NCBI RefSeq assembly: GCF_023078275.1
Contig: NC_062990.1
Location: 14,585,549 to 14,649,548, forward strand
Origin: Leguminivora glycinivorella
Taxonomy: Eukaryota; Arthropoda; Insecta; Lepidoptera; Tortricidae
Direction of reading: 5' to 3'
DNA: 64,000 bases
Shown here: piece after piece, positions 30,616-41,492 of the stretch
How positions within the stretch are numbered: the stretch's first letter is position 1
Layout of the letters: each line of letters begins with the position of its first letter
Made by a program: the position numbers and the translations under genes
The notes under the pieces: model-generated
Seen by the model: the letters and a program-made list of their open reading frames with translations, nothing else
What the model was told of the DNA's origin: nothing
Databases searched by the model: none

Positions 30616-31514
30616 ATCATATTTATAAAATCCACATAAGTTGTAACTTGATATCGTTGAAATTCGAAGGGTCACTTGAGATCATAATTAAGAAGTTTTT
30701 TTTTAATATAAAAATAATTAAAATATAAAAAATAAAAGAAACTTTTGGGTAACATGCAATTATTATTATAGAGAACTTATGATATAGACATTAGAGTTGT
30801 GCCTGCTCCTTCACTTAAAAAATCGCTCCCAACTAGTACGATCTCCGAAGTGCGCTAGTTCGTTCTTTTAGGACATTTAGTACAGTAGTACACCGAGAGA
30901 GCGAGAGACAGATTGTGAATATGGCGTACAGTAACGCTGGATCGTACTAGCCGAGAGCTGATCGGCCGTTTTCGCGCGCTCTCAGTCCGAGTCAGTCGGT
31001 TCTAGTTCGGTTGCGGTCGGATCACACGGATCGCTTTGCTGTCATTGTCACTCCTCAGCTCTTCGCTCCTTTCGCTCCCATTCCGTTGCGCGTGTGTGAG
31101 TGTACTAAATGTACTAGAGAGCAGAATCATTTGGGAGTAGTTCGGTCTAGTACAGTGCAGAGAATCGTGTCTTTTGTACTATTAGTACACGTACTATACA
31201 AGCCTAATGGACATAGATAAAATTATGACCGCCTATAGCGTCCATGTAAACACTGGCGGACTGTAGTTACCATACATAAGTACCAAACAAACTCGGAAAC
31301 ATTTTAACAGCGGTGAAACACAAAGTAAACCTTAACGGCCGGAAATCTTTCAGCGAATACTTTGTTTCCGCGAGAATTTGAGATCTATCAATCAAAGTAT
31401 TAATAAAACTTCGTGTTTGTTCGCGAGAATCTGTTACTCTTAGAGTTTTTCGGCTTTGCGAGTTTAGAAGTTGAACGTGCATTGTTTGATCGTAATGATT
31501 AAGGGAAACGTTAA
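30616..31514. other. Diverged MULE-like MITE and flanks
   Basis: 30785-31208 runs from AGTTGTGCCTGCTCC to ACTATACAAGCCTA and shares CGCTCCCA-ACTAGT...TAGTTCGTTCTTTTAGG with the 9291/58896 family. The TSD is unclear. No gene. Confidence 0.5.
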
Positions 31515-32034
31515 GAGGATACGGTAGAAAATGCTAAAATCGAAAGAAGCCCCCCTTTTAACTTAGGAATTTTAGTTAAATATACAAGTGTTATTAACTA
31601 GATTTATCGAAAAAAAATTGTCCATTAAGAACAACTGAGTCAAAAGATATTTAAAAAAAATCAATCAAATAAATTTAAAATCGACGTTCCGTTCTCGACT
31701 CTTTCCTCCTTCAAAACTTAATCAATCGGAACGAAATTTGAGAATCTGAATAACAATGAAATAATCTATGTCGGACCGTTTAGCTTTTTTGGTCAATTGT
31801 TACCAATCTTGAGTATCAAACCTTTTTTTGCGCCACAATGAAAAAGGCCGTTTTTGGAAATTTTTGAATGGCTCTAGAGTCTTTAAAAAACAGAATATCA
31901 AAAAAATCAAAACGGTCCGACACAGATAAAAATAATAACAATCTGTGTTGAAAAAATCATTGCTCTATCTTCAAAAACCAGGGAGGAAATAGTCGAGAGC
32001 GTTTGTATGTAGAATTGACCCCTACCGTATCGTC
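31515..32034. mobile_element. TTAA-flanked MITE, 520 bp
   Basis: GAGGATACGGTAG...CTACCGTATCGTC termini with TTAA on both sides. The second copy 35660-36169 shares most of the interior (GCTAAAATCGAAAG/GGAAAGGAG, TAGTCGAGAGCGTTTGTATG). TTAA targeting suggests a piggyBac- or Kolobok-type donor. Confidence 0.8.
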
Positions 32035-32038
32035 TTAA

Positions 32039-32244
32039 GGGAAACGTTAATCGGTATTCTGGAGATACCAATTTTCAAGTTGCGTTCTGACCACTTCTTC
32101 TTGCGAACTTTTGGATGCGCGGAGCTGAGCGTTTAGCGGGGCGAGTAGCGGAGCGGGCGAGCGTGCGTTCTGCTAGAAACGCGCTACTGAATCGATTGTT
32201 TTTAACCCCTGACGCAAAAACGAAGGGGTGTTATAACTTTGACG

Positions 32245-32275
<31 letters not shown>

Positions 32276-32548
32276 GTGTGTGTGTGTGTGTCTGTCTGTG
32301 GCATCGTAGCTCCCGAACGGATGAACCGATTTTGATTTTGTTTTTTTTTTTGTCTGAAAGCTGAGTTAGTCGGGAGTGTTCTTAGCCATGTTCCATGAAA
32401 ATCGGTCAGGGGTTTTTTCAAAATTTTAATTTTTAAATAATAAAATTATGTCGTGTAGCTAACCAAATGAAAACACACCTCTCCACCGTCCATTTAAAAT
32501 GTCCACAAATTTAAAAGATTATCGATCTTAAATTACGACCTTAAATTA
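32039..32548. repeat. GC-rich foldback scrap and CAGA-type repeat (-)
   Basis: 32108-32190 has GAGCGTTTAGCGGGGCGAGTAG-like sequence resembling the GC-rich foldbacks. 32198-32440 is a reverse copy of the CGGTTCATCCGTTCGGGAGC family with TGTC/TGTG microsatellite. Confidence 0.6.
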
Positions 32549-32810
32549 GACGACCGGTCTAACCCAGCGCGTAGTGGCCCTGCCTGCTACGCCGCGGCTC
32601 CGTTCGGGTTCGAATCCCGGTAAGGGCATTTAAATTTTGTGTGATGAGCACAGATATTTGTTCCTGAGTAATGGATGTTTTCTACTTATGGGGATACTTA
32701 TTTGCATATTATATATATCGTTGTCTGAGTACCCACAACACAAGCCTTCTTGAGCTTACCGTGGGGCTCAATCAATCTGTGTAACAATGTCCTATATTTA
32801 TTTATTACTT
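32549..32810 (+). mobile_element. SINE A family (tail type 2)
   Basis: GACGACCGGTCTAACCCAGC head, B box GGGTTCGAATCCCGG, type-2 tail to GTCCTATATTTATTTATTA. Full length with small indels. Confidence 0.8.
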
Positions 32811-33061
32811 AAATATGTATTGGATAGTGTCAAATCAATAATGAAAGCACTATAAAAGTCTATATTTTAACTATAAGCCCTGTTTACACGAAACTCCGAG
32901 TCATAAATCAGAACGTTGACAACCCGACGTCATGATGACAAGATGACATGTCACGTCTCAGATAACGATATTTAATAGATGATAAAATATGGTTAATTAG
33001 GTTAGGTTTAATGTAGTGAGGTTCATACAGTCATTACCTGTTAATGGAAATTATATTATAT
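32811..33061. other. Intergenic, no feature
   Basis: Nothing recognised. Confidence 0.4.
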
Positions 33062-33069
33062 TTTTATAT

Positions 33070-33478
33070 TAGGGATGTACCGACTAGTCGCCGACTAGTC
33101 GGGAAAGCCGACTATCCGGCCACATTTGTAGTCGGCGATTAGTCGGCGACTAGTCGGCAAAAAGGGCCGATTAGTCGGCACTTTATAACTGATAGAAAAA
33201 CAGTACAAACACAAATGAACAACTGATATTGTTGTATTATAAACCTACCGTTTGTCATCAATGGAAATTTTATATCTATATTCTCATTGAGATTTGAACC
33301 TGTAAAAAATAATGAAGAGCGTTAACAAAGGACCAATTTCATTCAAAAATTCTGGTGAATTAGTCGAAAATTATGTTCTGGTCGACTAGCCGACTAGTCG
33401 GCCGACTAATCGGCCACCCAAGCGCCGACTAGTCGGTAGTCGGCCTAGTCGGCCAAATCAATAGTCGGTACATCCCTA
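33070..33478. mobile_element. hAT-like MITE with CGACTAGTCGG subterminal repeats
   Basis: TAGGGATGTACCGACT...AGTCGGTACATCCCTA termini, with exact 8-bp TSD TTTTATAT (33062-33069 and 33479-33486). Both subterminal regions are packed with palindromic CGACTAGTCGG and CGATTAGTCGG units (about a dozen). The centre is AT-rich and non-coding. The 8-bp TSD and terminal form suit hAT. Confidence 0.85.
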
Positions 33479-33494
33479 TTTTATATATATTATT

Positions 33495-33732
33495 ATATTA
33501 TAGGACATTCTTACACAGATTGACTGAGTCCCACGGTAAGCTCAAGAAGGCTTGTGTTGTGGGTACTCAGACAACGATATAATATGTAAATACTTATATA
33601 CATAGAAAACATCCATGACTCAGGAGCAAATATCTGTGCTCATCACACTAATAAATGCCCTTACCGGGATTCGAACCCGGGACCGCGGCGTAGCAGGCAG
33701 GGTCACTACCGACTGCGCCAGACCGGTCGTCA
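33495..33732 (-). mobile_element. SINE A family (tail type 2), reverse
   Basis: ATTATAGGACATTCTTACAC...CCGGGATTCGAACCCGGGAC...GACCGGTCGTC. Complete on the minus strand. Confidence 0.85.
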
Positions 33733-33740
33733 TATTAATA

Positions 33741-33984
33741 CTAGCTTTTACCCGCGGCTTCGCCCACGTTAAATTTGAAAATTGCGGAATGCTCTATACA
33801 AACTTCCACCCCCCATTTTAGAGAAGTAGGGGGTTAGAAAGAGACAAAAAGTAGCCTATGTCACTTTCCATCCCTTCAACTATCTCCACTTAAAAAATTA
33901 CGACAATTTGTCGTTCCGTTTTGACGTGAAGGACGGACAAACAAACAGACACACACACTTTCCCATTTATAATATTAGTATGGA
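33741..33984 (-). mobile_element. Non-autonomous Helitron, complete
   Basis: On the minus strand: 5' TCCATACTAATATTATAAAT, 3' hairpin in GGGCGAAGCCGCGGGTAAAAG and terminal CTAG. Inserted between A and T. Typical lepidopteran short Helitron; no Rep/helicase. Confidence 0.85.
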
Positions 33985-34425
33985 TTTTTATATTAAAGGA
34001 AAAAATAACAATAACAAATAGCGTAAATTTTTCCATTTTTTCCTTTAATATAAAAATGTTTAGAATCGTTAGCAGACGTTTCTGCTTAATAAAAATTAAT
34101 TTAGTATGGGTTAGCACATTGTTACTGGTGAATTCTCAATATAACTTGAGACTCCAGTGCCGTTACAAGATGTAATAGTCTGTCGGTAGATGGCGCTAGA
34201 CGTCACCCCAAGACGTGTGTACAAAAGGATAGGCATGGAAAGATTTGCGAAGTCCGGCGTGGCTTCCGTAGCTCAATTGGTAAGAGCATTGCACGGATTG
34301 CAAAAATGGTGCGGGTTCAAGTCCCGCCGGAAGCGTAATTTTTTCCATTTTTTCCTTTAATATAAAAATGTTTAGAATCGTTAGCAGACGTTTCTGCTTA
34401 ATAAAAATTAATTTAGTATGGGTTT
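33985..34425 (+). mobile_element. tRNA-containing element, partly duplicated
   Basis: Same family as 29094-29402. The 3' segment (GTAAATTTTTCCATT...GAATCGTTAGCAGACGTTTC...TTTAGTATGGG) occurs twice, at about 34014-34110 and 34333-34425, with the full tRNA-bearing body between. This is a head-to-tail arrangement. Confidence 0.7.
34262..34334 (+). tRNA. tRNA-like sequence inside mobile element
   Basis: 73 nt, same fold as 29171-29243 with perfect acceptor, D and T arms and the same 5-nt anticodon loop. One base difference in the variable region. A T-run follows (GTAATTTTTTCC), which could terminate pol III. Confidence 0.6.
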
Positions 34426-34925
34426 GATGAACGGCCTGGCCTAGCCCGTAGTGACCCTGCCTCCGCGGCCCCGGGTTCGAATCCCGGTACGGATTTTTTT
34501 TTGTGTGATGACCTCAGATATTTGTTCTTGAGTCATGGATGTTTTCTATTTATATAAATATGTATTTATCTGTAAGTATGTATTATCGTCGCTAGCACCC
34601 ATAATAGTACAAGCTTTGCTTAGTTTGGGGATAGTGTAGTATATCCCTAATTAACACTTTAACAGTAACTTAACGTTACTGTCTGCAACCTACATGTGAC
34701 ACACGTATGTGAATAAAATAGCATGTAAGCAATAATTTACTATATAAAGTATGTTTAGTTTTACTTGCTCTCACTTCTGTATTGATTATTGACAATACAA
34801 CACACATCATCCATAATGACCAGTTTTACTTAACCTCCATTCAACCCTCCAACTTCATCATATCTCAATAGGTTGATCTGTGTAAGGTATCTTCCAATAT
34901 TTATTTATTATTTATTTATTTACAT
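34426..34925 (+). mobile_element. SINE A family (tail type 1), split by solo LTR
   Basis: Head GATGAACGGCCTGGCCTAGC, B box GGGTTCGAATCCCGG, type-1 tail ACAAGCTTTGCTTAGTTTGG. Interrupted at 34635-34867, then GTTGATCTGTGTAAGG to TATTTATTTA. Confidence 0.8.
34635..34867. mobile_element. Solo LTR, 233 bp, 4-bp TSD ATAG
   Basis: TGTAGTATATCCC...CATATCTCA has TG...CA ends and exact ATAG on each side (34631-34634 and 34868-34871). An uninterrupted SINE copy (14046-14090) shows the empty site. TATATAAAGTA and GAATAAAATA motifs suit an LTR. Strand not determined. Confidence 0.75.
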
Positions 34926-35659
34926 ATATATTATATATGTAAATAAATAAATAATCATGTATTCCTACATAGGTTAGGCAGAACACATGAAACTACTCAA
35001 GTTTCAGTGCCACTCATGAAAACTAAGGGGCTGGATTCTTCCAAGGGAAATGAGACATTGCAGTGACAGGTTGCCAGCCTCTCGCCTACGCCACAATTTA
35101 ACCCATATACGTATTATAAAGAAAACAAAAAAAGTCATCTATAAAAAAACCGAGAGAGAGTATATTATATTGTAACAAAAAAGAAATCAAGTTGTTATAT
35201 TCAATTGTAAATAAAAATAATTTACCATGGGACTCAGTCAATCTGTGAAAGAATGTCCTATAATATTCATTTATTTTATTTTATTTATTTACTTTATTAA
35301 CTTGATAAAGCGGAAAATTCAATAAAAATAGTAGGTACTCTTAAAGCCTACATTTTTTATCAAAATGGAATTAAAAATCGTCAGGATATTAAATATTCCA
35401 CGATTTCGCTTGCATATGACTATGTCTATTAAATTCCTTGCATTCGTACATTTTACTCGATAATCCCATCGAATCATCCTCATATCGAATTGCAGAAGCC
35501 AAACCAGTGCATTTCATTTCATTCGATTCGAAAATCGAATCGGATTGGATTGACCCGATTTTTAAGTAATTGAATTAGAAAAATAAGGTGAATCGTGTTT
35601 CTACAGTTTTGGACGATATTTGGGATAGTAGTGCATTATTACTTGCTAGTAGATATTAA
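34926..35659. other. Dispersed-repeat copies and AT-rich DNA
   Basis: 34960-35105 GGCAGAACACATGAAACT family (+). 35225-35290 is a SINE A type-2 tail scrap. 35480-35590 contains ATTCGATTCGAAAATCGAATCG palindromes. No gene. Confidence 0.5.
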
Positions 35660-36169
35660 GACGCTACGGGAGCGAAAATGCTAAAATGGAAAGGAGTCCC
35701 CTTTCAATTTGGGAATTTCAGTTTAATATACTAGTGTTATTAACTAGATTTATCGAAAAGAAAATCTCCATTAAGAACAACTCAGTTAAAAGATATTGCG
35801 AAAAAATCTTTAAAATCGAGGTTCCGCTTTCGATTGTTTCCTCCTTCAAAACTTAGTTAAACGGAACGAAATTTGAGAATCTGCATAACAATGAAATAAT
35901 CCGTGTCGGACCGTTTAGATTTTTTGGCTAATTGTTACCGATCTTGAGTATCACACCTTTTTTTGAGCCATATTGAAAAAGGCCGTTTTTAGACATTGTT
36001 GATTGGCTCTAGCGTTTTTTAAAATAAAAATAGCAAAAAAATCAAAACGGTCTAACATAGATAAAAATAATAATAATCTGTGTTGAAAAAATCATTGCTC
36101 TATCTTCAAAAAACAGGGAGGAAATAGTCGAGAGCGTTTGTATGTAGAATTGACCTGTATCGTATCGTC
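35660..36169. mobile_element. TTAA-flanked MITE, second copy
   Basis: GACGCTACGGGAG...CGTATCGTATCGTC between TTAA at 35656-35659 and 36170-36173. Homologous throughout to 31515-32034. Confidence 0.8.
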
Positions 36170-36173
36170 TTAA

Positions 36174-37970
36174 GCTAATTTACAGGCTGTCCAGAACACA
36201 ATATTCCTGTCTCTCACTGAAAATCAGCGCTTCGGCATGCCGTGGCAATATGCTGAGTGGGCTCCCAATTTAACATCTAGATTGTGTTGTATTTATCTTT
36301 GTTATATTTGTCCAAACTGATGTTAAATAAAAAATATTCTATTCTATTCTATATTCTATTCTATTCTAAATTCCATGTAACACGTAGAAACCTTCCATCA
36401 TTAATGTTTACCTAATTCTCGCGTCCCAGAGGTTACAATTACGGCCGGAATAAAGGCCGCGTCCCGCCGGCCCAATAAATATACACATCGTCTGTAATTA
36501 TGAAAATTCGGGGGAATTGGATAGACTGACGTATATTTGTACGTTGTGTCAATATGTACGGTTGGGTACTATGTACTTTTCTGCAGGAATTGTAAGCGTA
36601 AAAAAAAAAGTTTTTTGAGAATTCGGCCATCGTGTCTTATAAGCGAGTCCTCCAGGTAGTAGAGCGAATCCTAGAATTCTCATAAATAGGCGCAATCCAG
36701 TTCTGTTCTAAACATTATAAGTTATATTATATGAAATCGTTATGAATTTGATATATCAATTTTATTAGTGTCTCCTAAAACATTGTTTTTTTTTTCCTAA
36801 GATTAATGTCGACTTTTGCAAACCTTTTGGTTATTGTCTAGTTTTATCATGAATGTGATTGTATTTATACAATTGCAATACGTTATTTCAAAGCCAAGTG
36901 CCACTCTTGGCAAATAACAAAGAGTGGCACTGAAACCTGAATAGTTTCATGTGCTCTGCCTATCCCGCGAGATTCTATGTATGTATGATATACATGCATG
37001 CATGCATCACGCCTGTATCCCATAGAGGGGTAAGCAGAGCACATGAAACTACTAAAGCTTTGTGCCACTTTTGACAAAATAAGGGGTAATGATTACACCT
37101 AAATATTTTTCTGGCACGAACGTCAAGTTGTTAGTGCTTGACAAAATAAAAATATCGACAATCCTTTTATCGATAAATAACCTTACGTAAGGTTATTAAT
37201 TACCCCTAATAATAATCTTTAAAATCACGAATAATCATGTGAGAAATTATGTAAACTATCAAAATATGGTTACTTTTATTATTATTCTCCATTTATTTTT
37301 AAACATATGACACACATAAATTCAAGCCTATATTACCTAAACGGGGTAGGCAGAGCACTTGAAACTACTCAAGGTTTAGTACCGTGGCAATTATTAATGA
37401 CATAATTATAGTAATTAATGACATAATTATAATGTAAGTTGTCGATGAACTAAATGTCGGAAGGAAGTCACTAGTCTTCGTTCGTGCCAGAAAAATATCT
37501 AGGTATAGTAATGATTACATAATCTTTTATAATCTAGCAAACATTAAAAAAAATATTATCAGTATTCTCGGCTTAGAAAAAGCCTCCAAGCCGGGAAAGT
37601 TCAAAGAGGCATGATTAATAGGCTCTCAATGGAGCTTCTGTCCCTTATCTTTGTTGATAACGGTCCCTCATTTCGCTTAAAATTCCCAATTAAAGGAAAA
37701 ACTGGAAGTTATTGGGACAAAAGTAATTTTAATGTTTTCGGGGTTCGGGTTGTAATCAAATTCATTTACTGCATTTTTGAATGAATCGTTATTATTGTTA
37801 ATGAGCTTCCAGTTTATAATTTGGTGTGGTTTTTATTACTTATTGTTATTTTTTTAACCATTTAACAGTAGAGATTTTGAGATTAAGCATAAAAATAATG
37901 CATAAAAGAACAACATATTTAGTAAAATGCACTGTAATATTTTTAAATAAACAATGTTTTTTGGAGGTAT
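36174..37970. other. Mixed dispersed repeats, otherwise anonymous
   Basis: 36220-36380 is the GAAAATCAGCG...(ATTCT)n tail family. 36885-37085 and 37330-37380 are GGCAGAGCACATGAAAC-family copies in both orientations. 37397-37436 repeats AATTAATGACATAATTATA. No gene recognised. Confidence 0.5.
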
Positions 37971-37972
37971 AA

Positions 37973-38015
37973 TCAATTATTTCACAAATAATTGATTATA
38001 CCTCCTTGTTAATTG
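37973..38015. repeat. Perfect short hairpin
   Basis: GGAGGTATAATCAATTATTT mirrored by AAATAATTGATTATACCTCC with a 3-nt loop (CAC). 20-bp perfect arms. Confidence 0.8.
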
Positions 38016-38032
38016 TCTGTTCTGTACAAGGT

Positions 38033-38108
38033 GAAATTGGTACGTAATTTACTTGCAACATAATGTTTTTTTTCGTTTATTTTGCAAGTAAATTACGTAC
38101 CAATTTTG
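38033..38108. repeat. Second strong hairpin, adjacent
   Basis: AAATTGGTACGTAATTTACT-TGCAA mirrored by TTGCA-AGTAAATTACGTACC-AATTT around ~25 nt. Only ~18 bp from the previous hairpin, with unrelated arms. Confidence 0.8.
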
Positions 38109-38129
38109 AAAGAAAAAGATTTTTAAATA

Positions 38130-38290
38130 ATATATTTTGTTCTGGTCATGGAAGTTTTCTAGATATGTATACAAGTATTTGTAATTTATGTATAATTATC
38201 CTAATCTGAGTAGCCATAACACAAGCCATCTTGAGCTTACCCGGACTCAGTCAATCAGTGTAAGAATCTTTTATAATATTTATTAGTTTA
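38130..38290 (+). repeat. SINE A type-2 tail, headless
   Basis: GTTCTGGTCATGGAAGTTTT...ACACAAGCCATCTTGAGCTT...ACTCAGTCAATCAGTG...AATATTTATTAG. 5' truncated. Confidence 0.65.
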
Positions 38291-38849
38291 TTACATTTAT
38301 TTGTTTATGTTTTTACTGATATTCTTGCAGAATCTTTACAAAATCCCCTGTATTAATATTATCAGAGAAATCTAATCAATAAACATCATATAACAAAATA
38401 ATACGTCTTTTATACAGAAAATTTCGAAGACATCCTAACGAAGTTAATCTTTAATAAAAATGAGGAAAATACTCCAAAATATTCCCTTAAGAGCCAATAC
38501 ATTGATATTTCATGACATATATTTTTAATAACATCTCATTATTTACTTACTAAACACGAAATGGACGAAAAATCTAACGATAGGTACAAAAAAGTCGTAT
38601 AAGGAAAAATAATACATTTCCTGCGAATCTTGAGAGCACTCCGGCTCCGATTGTTTTTGTTTTTGTATAATATAATAGATTGTATTATATGAAGACTAAT
38701 TTGGGAGAGGAAATAGTACATTACATCAGAGGCCGGGAAAATGAGGATTTCCGGCCAAGTGGGTATATACGGCCGAGCGAGCGTGCGAGCGAGGCCGGAT
38801 AAGGATACGAGGCCGGGAATCCGTTTTCACGCCGAGGCATGTATAGTGC

Positions 38850-39060
38850 TTTTCTCAAACATACAATGAAATAAAAAAAAAATGCTCTAAAGGACAATTT
38901 TTTATAAAAAAAAGTTACTTTGCAGGCCTAGGCCTGAAAAATAATATGAAATCCCTTTACAGTCCTCTCGAGTTGTTGCGCCCAAAAAGCGATACTTCCC
39001 AGCCCATTTTAAGGAACGTAAAGACAATATTATTTCATTGCATGTTTGAGAAAAAAGTAT
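38850..39060. repeat. Foldback element (TTTTCTCAAACAT arms)
   Basis: TTTTCTCAAACATACAATGA and TCATTGCATGTTTGAGAAAA close a ~210-bp unit. GAGGCCGGGAA/CGAGCGAGCGTG sequence precedes it (38735-38840). Confidence 0.6.
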
Positions 39061-39109
39061 TTATTAGATGTCGACAATAGAATCACGGGTTTCTAATAGG
39101 ATTTTGCTC

Positions 39110-39424
39110 AATCATCATCCTTCTTGCGTTTCCCAGCGTTTACCACGGCTCATGGGGGCCTGGGGTCCGCTTTAACAACCAATATTTGGCGTAGGCACTA
39201 GTTTTACGAAAGCGACTGCCATCTGACCTTCCAACCCGAAGGTTAACTAGGCCTTATTGGGAATTAGTTCGGTTTCCTAACGACGTTTTCCTTCACTGAA
39301 AAGCCACTGGCAAATATCAAATGACATTTCGCACCTAAGTTCCGAATAACTCATTGGTGCCGGGGTTCGAACCCGCGACCTCCGGATTGAAAGTCGCACG
39401 CTCTTACCACTAAGCCACCAGGTT
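39110..39424 (-). mobile_element. SINE B family, reverse
   Basis: CCCAGCGTTTACCACGGCTC...GGCACTAGTTTTACGAAAGC...GGGGTTCGAACCCGCGACCT...CGCACGCTCTTACCACTAAG. Head box intact on the minus strand. Confidence 0.8.
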
Positions 39425-40340
39425 GTTGCGTAATCAGTGAATAATAATGTAATCTTATACTTTTAAACGAGCAATTCTTGTATATTTATTTATTTATTTA
39501 TTTATGTTTTTGTGTGTGTGTAATTAGGTTAGATCTAGTTTTTAAGTGCTTGCATGTATTTGCTGATTTTGAATTGTTTTGGCTTTTGGTTTTTTGGTAA
39601 ATAAAATTTATTTATTTATTTATATATATATTTATTTACACTGACGATCTCGGAAACCGCTCTAACGATTTCGCAGAAATTTGTTATGTGGGGGTTTTTG
39701 GGGGTGAAAAATCGGTCTAACTTATCCTTAGGTCCCGGAAAACGCGAATTTTCGAGTTTTCATGCGTTTTTCTTCGCGCGCCATCTCGTGTGTAGTAGTT
39801 GTACTGTTAAGACAGAATTCTTTCGGTCGATGTAAGTACTATTTATTGCAAACACTAGATGGCGACACAGGTCAAGGCTAAAACGAATAGAAAATACACT
39901 ATTTGAGTTTTTGTGGCGAAATGCGCGCCATCTCGTGTGGAGTAGTTGTTTTGTTAAGGCTGAGAATTCTTTCGCTCGATGTAGGTACTATTCATTTTTG
40001 AACTAGATGGCGACACATGTCAAGGATACGAAACAGAACCGAGCGAAGCTCGGTTGCCCAGATATTATTTAATAATGATTGAGCCAATATACTTACGTCC
40101 CACTGCTTGGCAGCGCTAGCCCCGCTAGGCCAGCCCAATGCGGATTGGGGACTTATATTGCAATCATAATAAACTAACATAAATTCACGCTTAAATTCCC
40201 AAAAGGGGTAGGCAGAGCACGTAAAACTGCTCAAGGTTCACTGCCACTCTTAGCAATTAATTGTTAGAAAGAAACTAAAATTGTGACATCAGAGGTGAAC
40301 TCAAAAATAATGTCATACCTGGGTATATTTAAGTATTCTT
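39425..40340. repeat. Dispersed repeat with terminal hairpin; other copies
   Basis: 39640-40075 holds CACTGACGATCTCGGAAACC..., two GCGCCATCTCGTGTG...ACTAGATGGCGACAC modules (39778-39880 and 39925-40025) and the end ACCGAGCGAAGCTCGGTTGC hairpin. 40190-40290 is a GGTAGGCAGAGCA copy. No gene. Confidence 0.55.
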
Positions 40341-40344
40341 TTTT

Positions 40345-40790
40345 TATACTACGTCGGTGGCAAACAAGCATACGGTCCACCTGATGGAAAGCGGTCACCG
40401 TAACCTATGGACGCCTGCAACTCAAGGAGTGTCACATGCGCGTTGCCAACCCGTTAGAAACCTGTACGTGTACACTCCCTTGTGCCGTGTTAAGTACACA
40501 ACAAAAAGGAGTGTACAAGTTCTAAGGAGGGTTCGGGTGCCAACGACTCAAAAGACAATAGACGGAAAAAATCAGTTCCGTAGGTCCTTCAGCCTGGAGG
40601 AGCTCTGGCAGCCTTACTCACCGGCAGGAAGACAACACTATGAGTAGGGTCTAGTGCTATTTGGCTGCGGTCTTCTGTAAGACGGATGTGTACTTCCCCA
40701 GTTGGGCTCTGCTCTAGATTCGAGCGAGATGATATCCGCAGTGATGTGCCCTATCACACAAAGCGGAATATAATTTCATCAACTGGAAGT
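40345..40790 (+). repeat. Dispersed repeat (CGTCGGTGGCAAACAAGC)
   Basis: ACGTCGGTGGCAAACAAGCA, CACCTGATGGAAAGCGGTCA, CTCACCGGCAGGAAGACAAC and CCCAGTTGGGCTCTGCTCTA in order. 43736-43800 holds a reverse scrap of its start. Looks like a LINE 3' region; the 96-codon frame is not recognised. Confidence 0.6.
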
Positions 40791-41300
40791 ACTTAATAAT
40801 TTAATTTTCTCTGAAGGACTCGGACTTTGAATAAAGTTAACATTTCGCTCAAATATAATCAAAGTTCCGTCCGTTTTTAAGTACGTTCCCGTAAAACGTA
40901 CTATAATTGAAATATTTCCTCTCAAATATATACCTTACTCCATTGTTATAAAATATAAACTTGTCATAAATGGTTTGTCAGTGTATAATCTCATTTTATC
41001 TCTACCCTCATAATATTAAATTAAATTTCGTCCCGTACTAATTCATTTCACCTCATCAAACAGACAGATTGCCTCATACATATAAATATGAAAGCCAATT
41101 ATGAGCTATGTTATTTGATTTCCTCGTTTAAAACAAGGAAATTAACGATTAAAGTAAATAATATAGAATTAGATTATTTATTCACAAAATCTTATCTTAT
41201 TTGAGATCCGTAATTGCCGCTTGTTAAACACGAGTAGGTATTTTCTATGGATGTTTTAATTTGAGACTTGTTAAAATACAATAAATTAAGGAAATATTTC
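40791..41300. other. AT-rich intergenic DNA
   Basis: Nothing recognised. Confidence 0.4.
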
Positions 41301-41492
41301 ATGAACCTACTCACGTTAGTATACCGCTACTCTGCTGTGACATGTTTCGGACCAATTTTGGATGCCCCTCTTCAGGCTCTGCACGGAGTTTAGCCGCCGC
41401 GCGAACTCCTATTTGCTGAAGAGGGGCCTCCAAAATTGACCCGAATCATGCAGTAGTAGCGATATAATAATCTGAGTACTACCGTAGATTCA
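41301..41492. repeat. Palindromic element with hammerhead-like core on both arms
   Basis: ATGAACCTAC...GACATGTTTCGGACCAATTT...CCCCTCTTCAG is mirrored by CTGAAGAGGGGCCTCC...GTAGATTCAT; AAATATTT flanks both sides. The minus-strand arm carries CTGAAGA (41369-41375), a stem-loop, GAAA (41345-41348) and palindrome ACATGT followed by C. Confidence 0.75.
41339..41375 (-). ncRNA. Hammerhead-ribozyme-like motif
   Basis: Order on the minus strand: CTGAAGA (fits CUGANGA), GGGGC-ATCCAAAATT-GGTCC (stem II with one G.U and one mismatch), GAAA, then ACATGT palindrome and C as the would-be cleavage base. A palindromic stem III fits dimeric hammerheads of retroelements. Stem I is not obvious. The opposite arm (41415-41453) keeps CTGAAGA but has GAAT. 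Confidence 0.5.

Noticed and set aside
29171..34334. Functional tRNA genes
   Set aside because: Anticodon loop has 5 nt in both copies and both lie inside a mobile element; kept only as tRNA-like.
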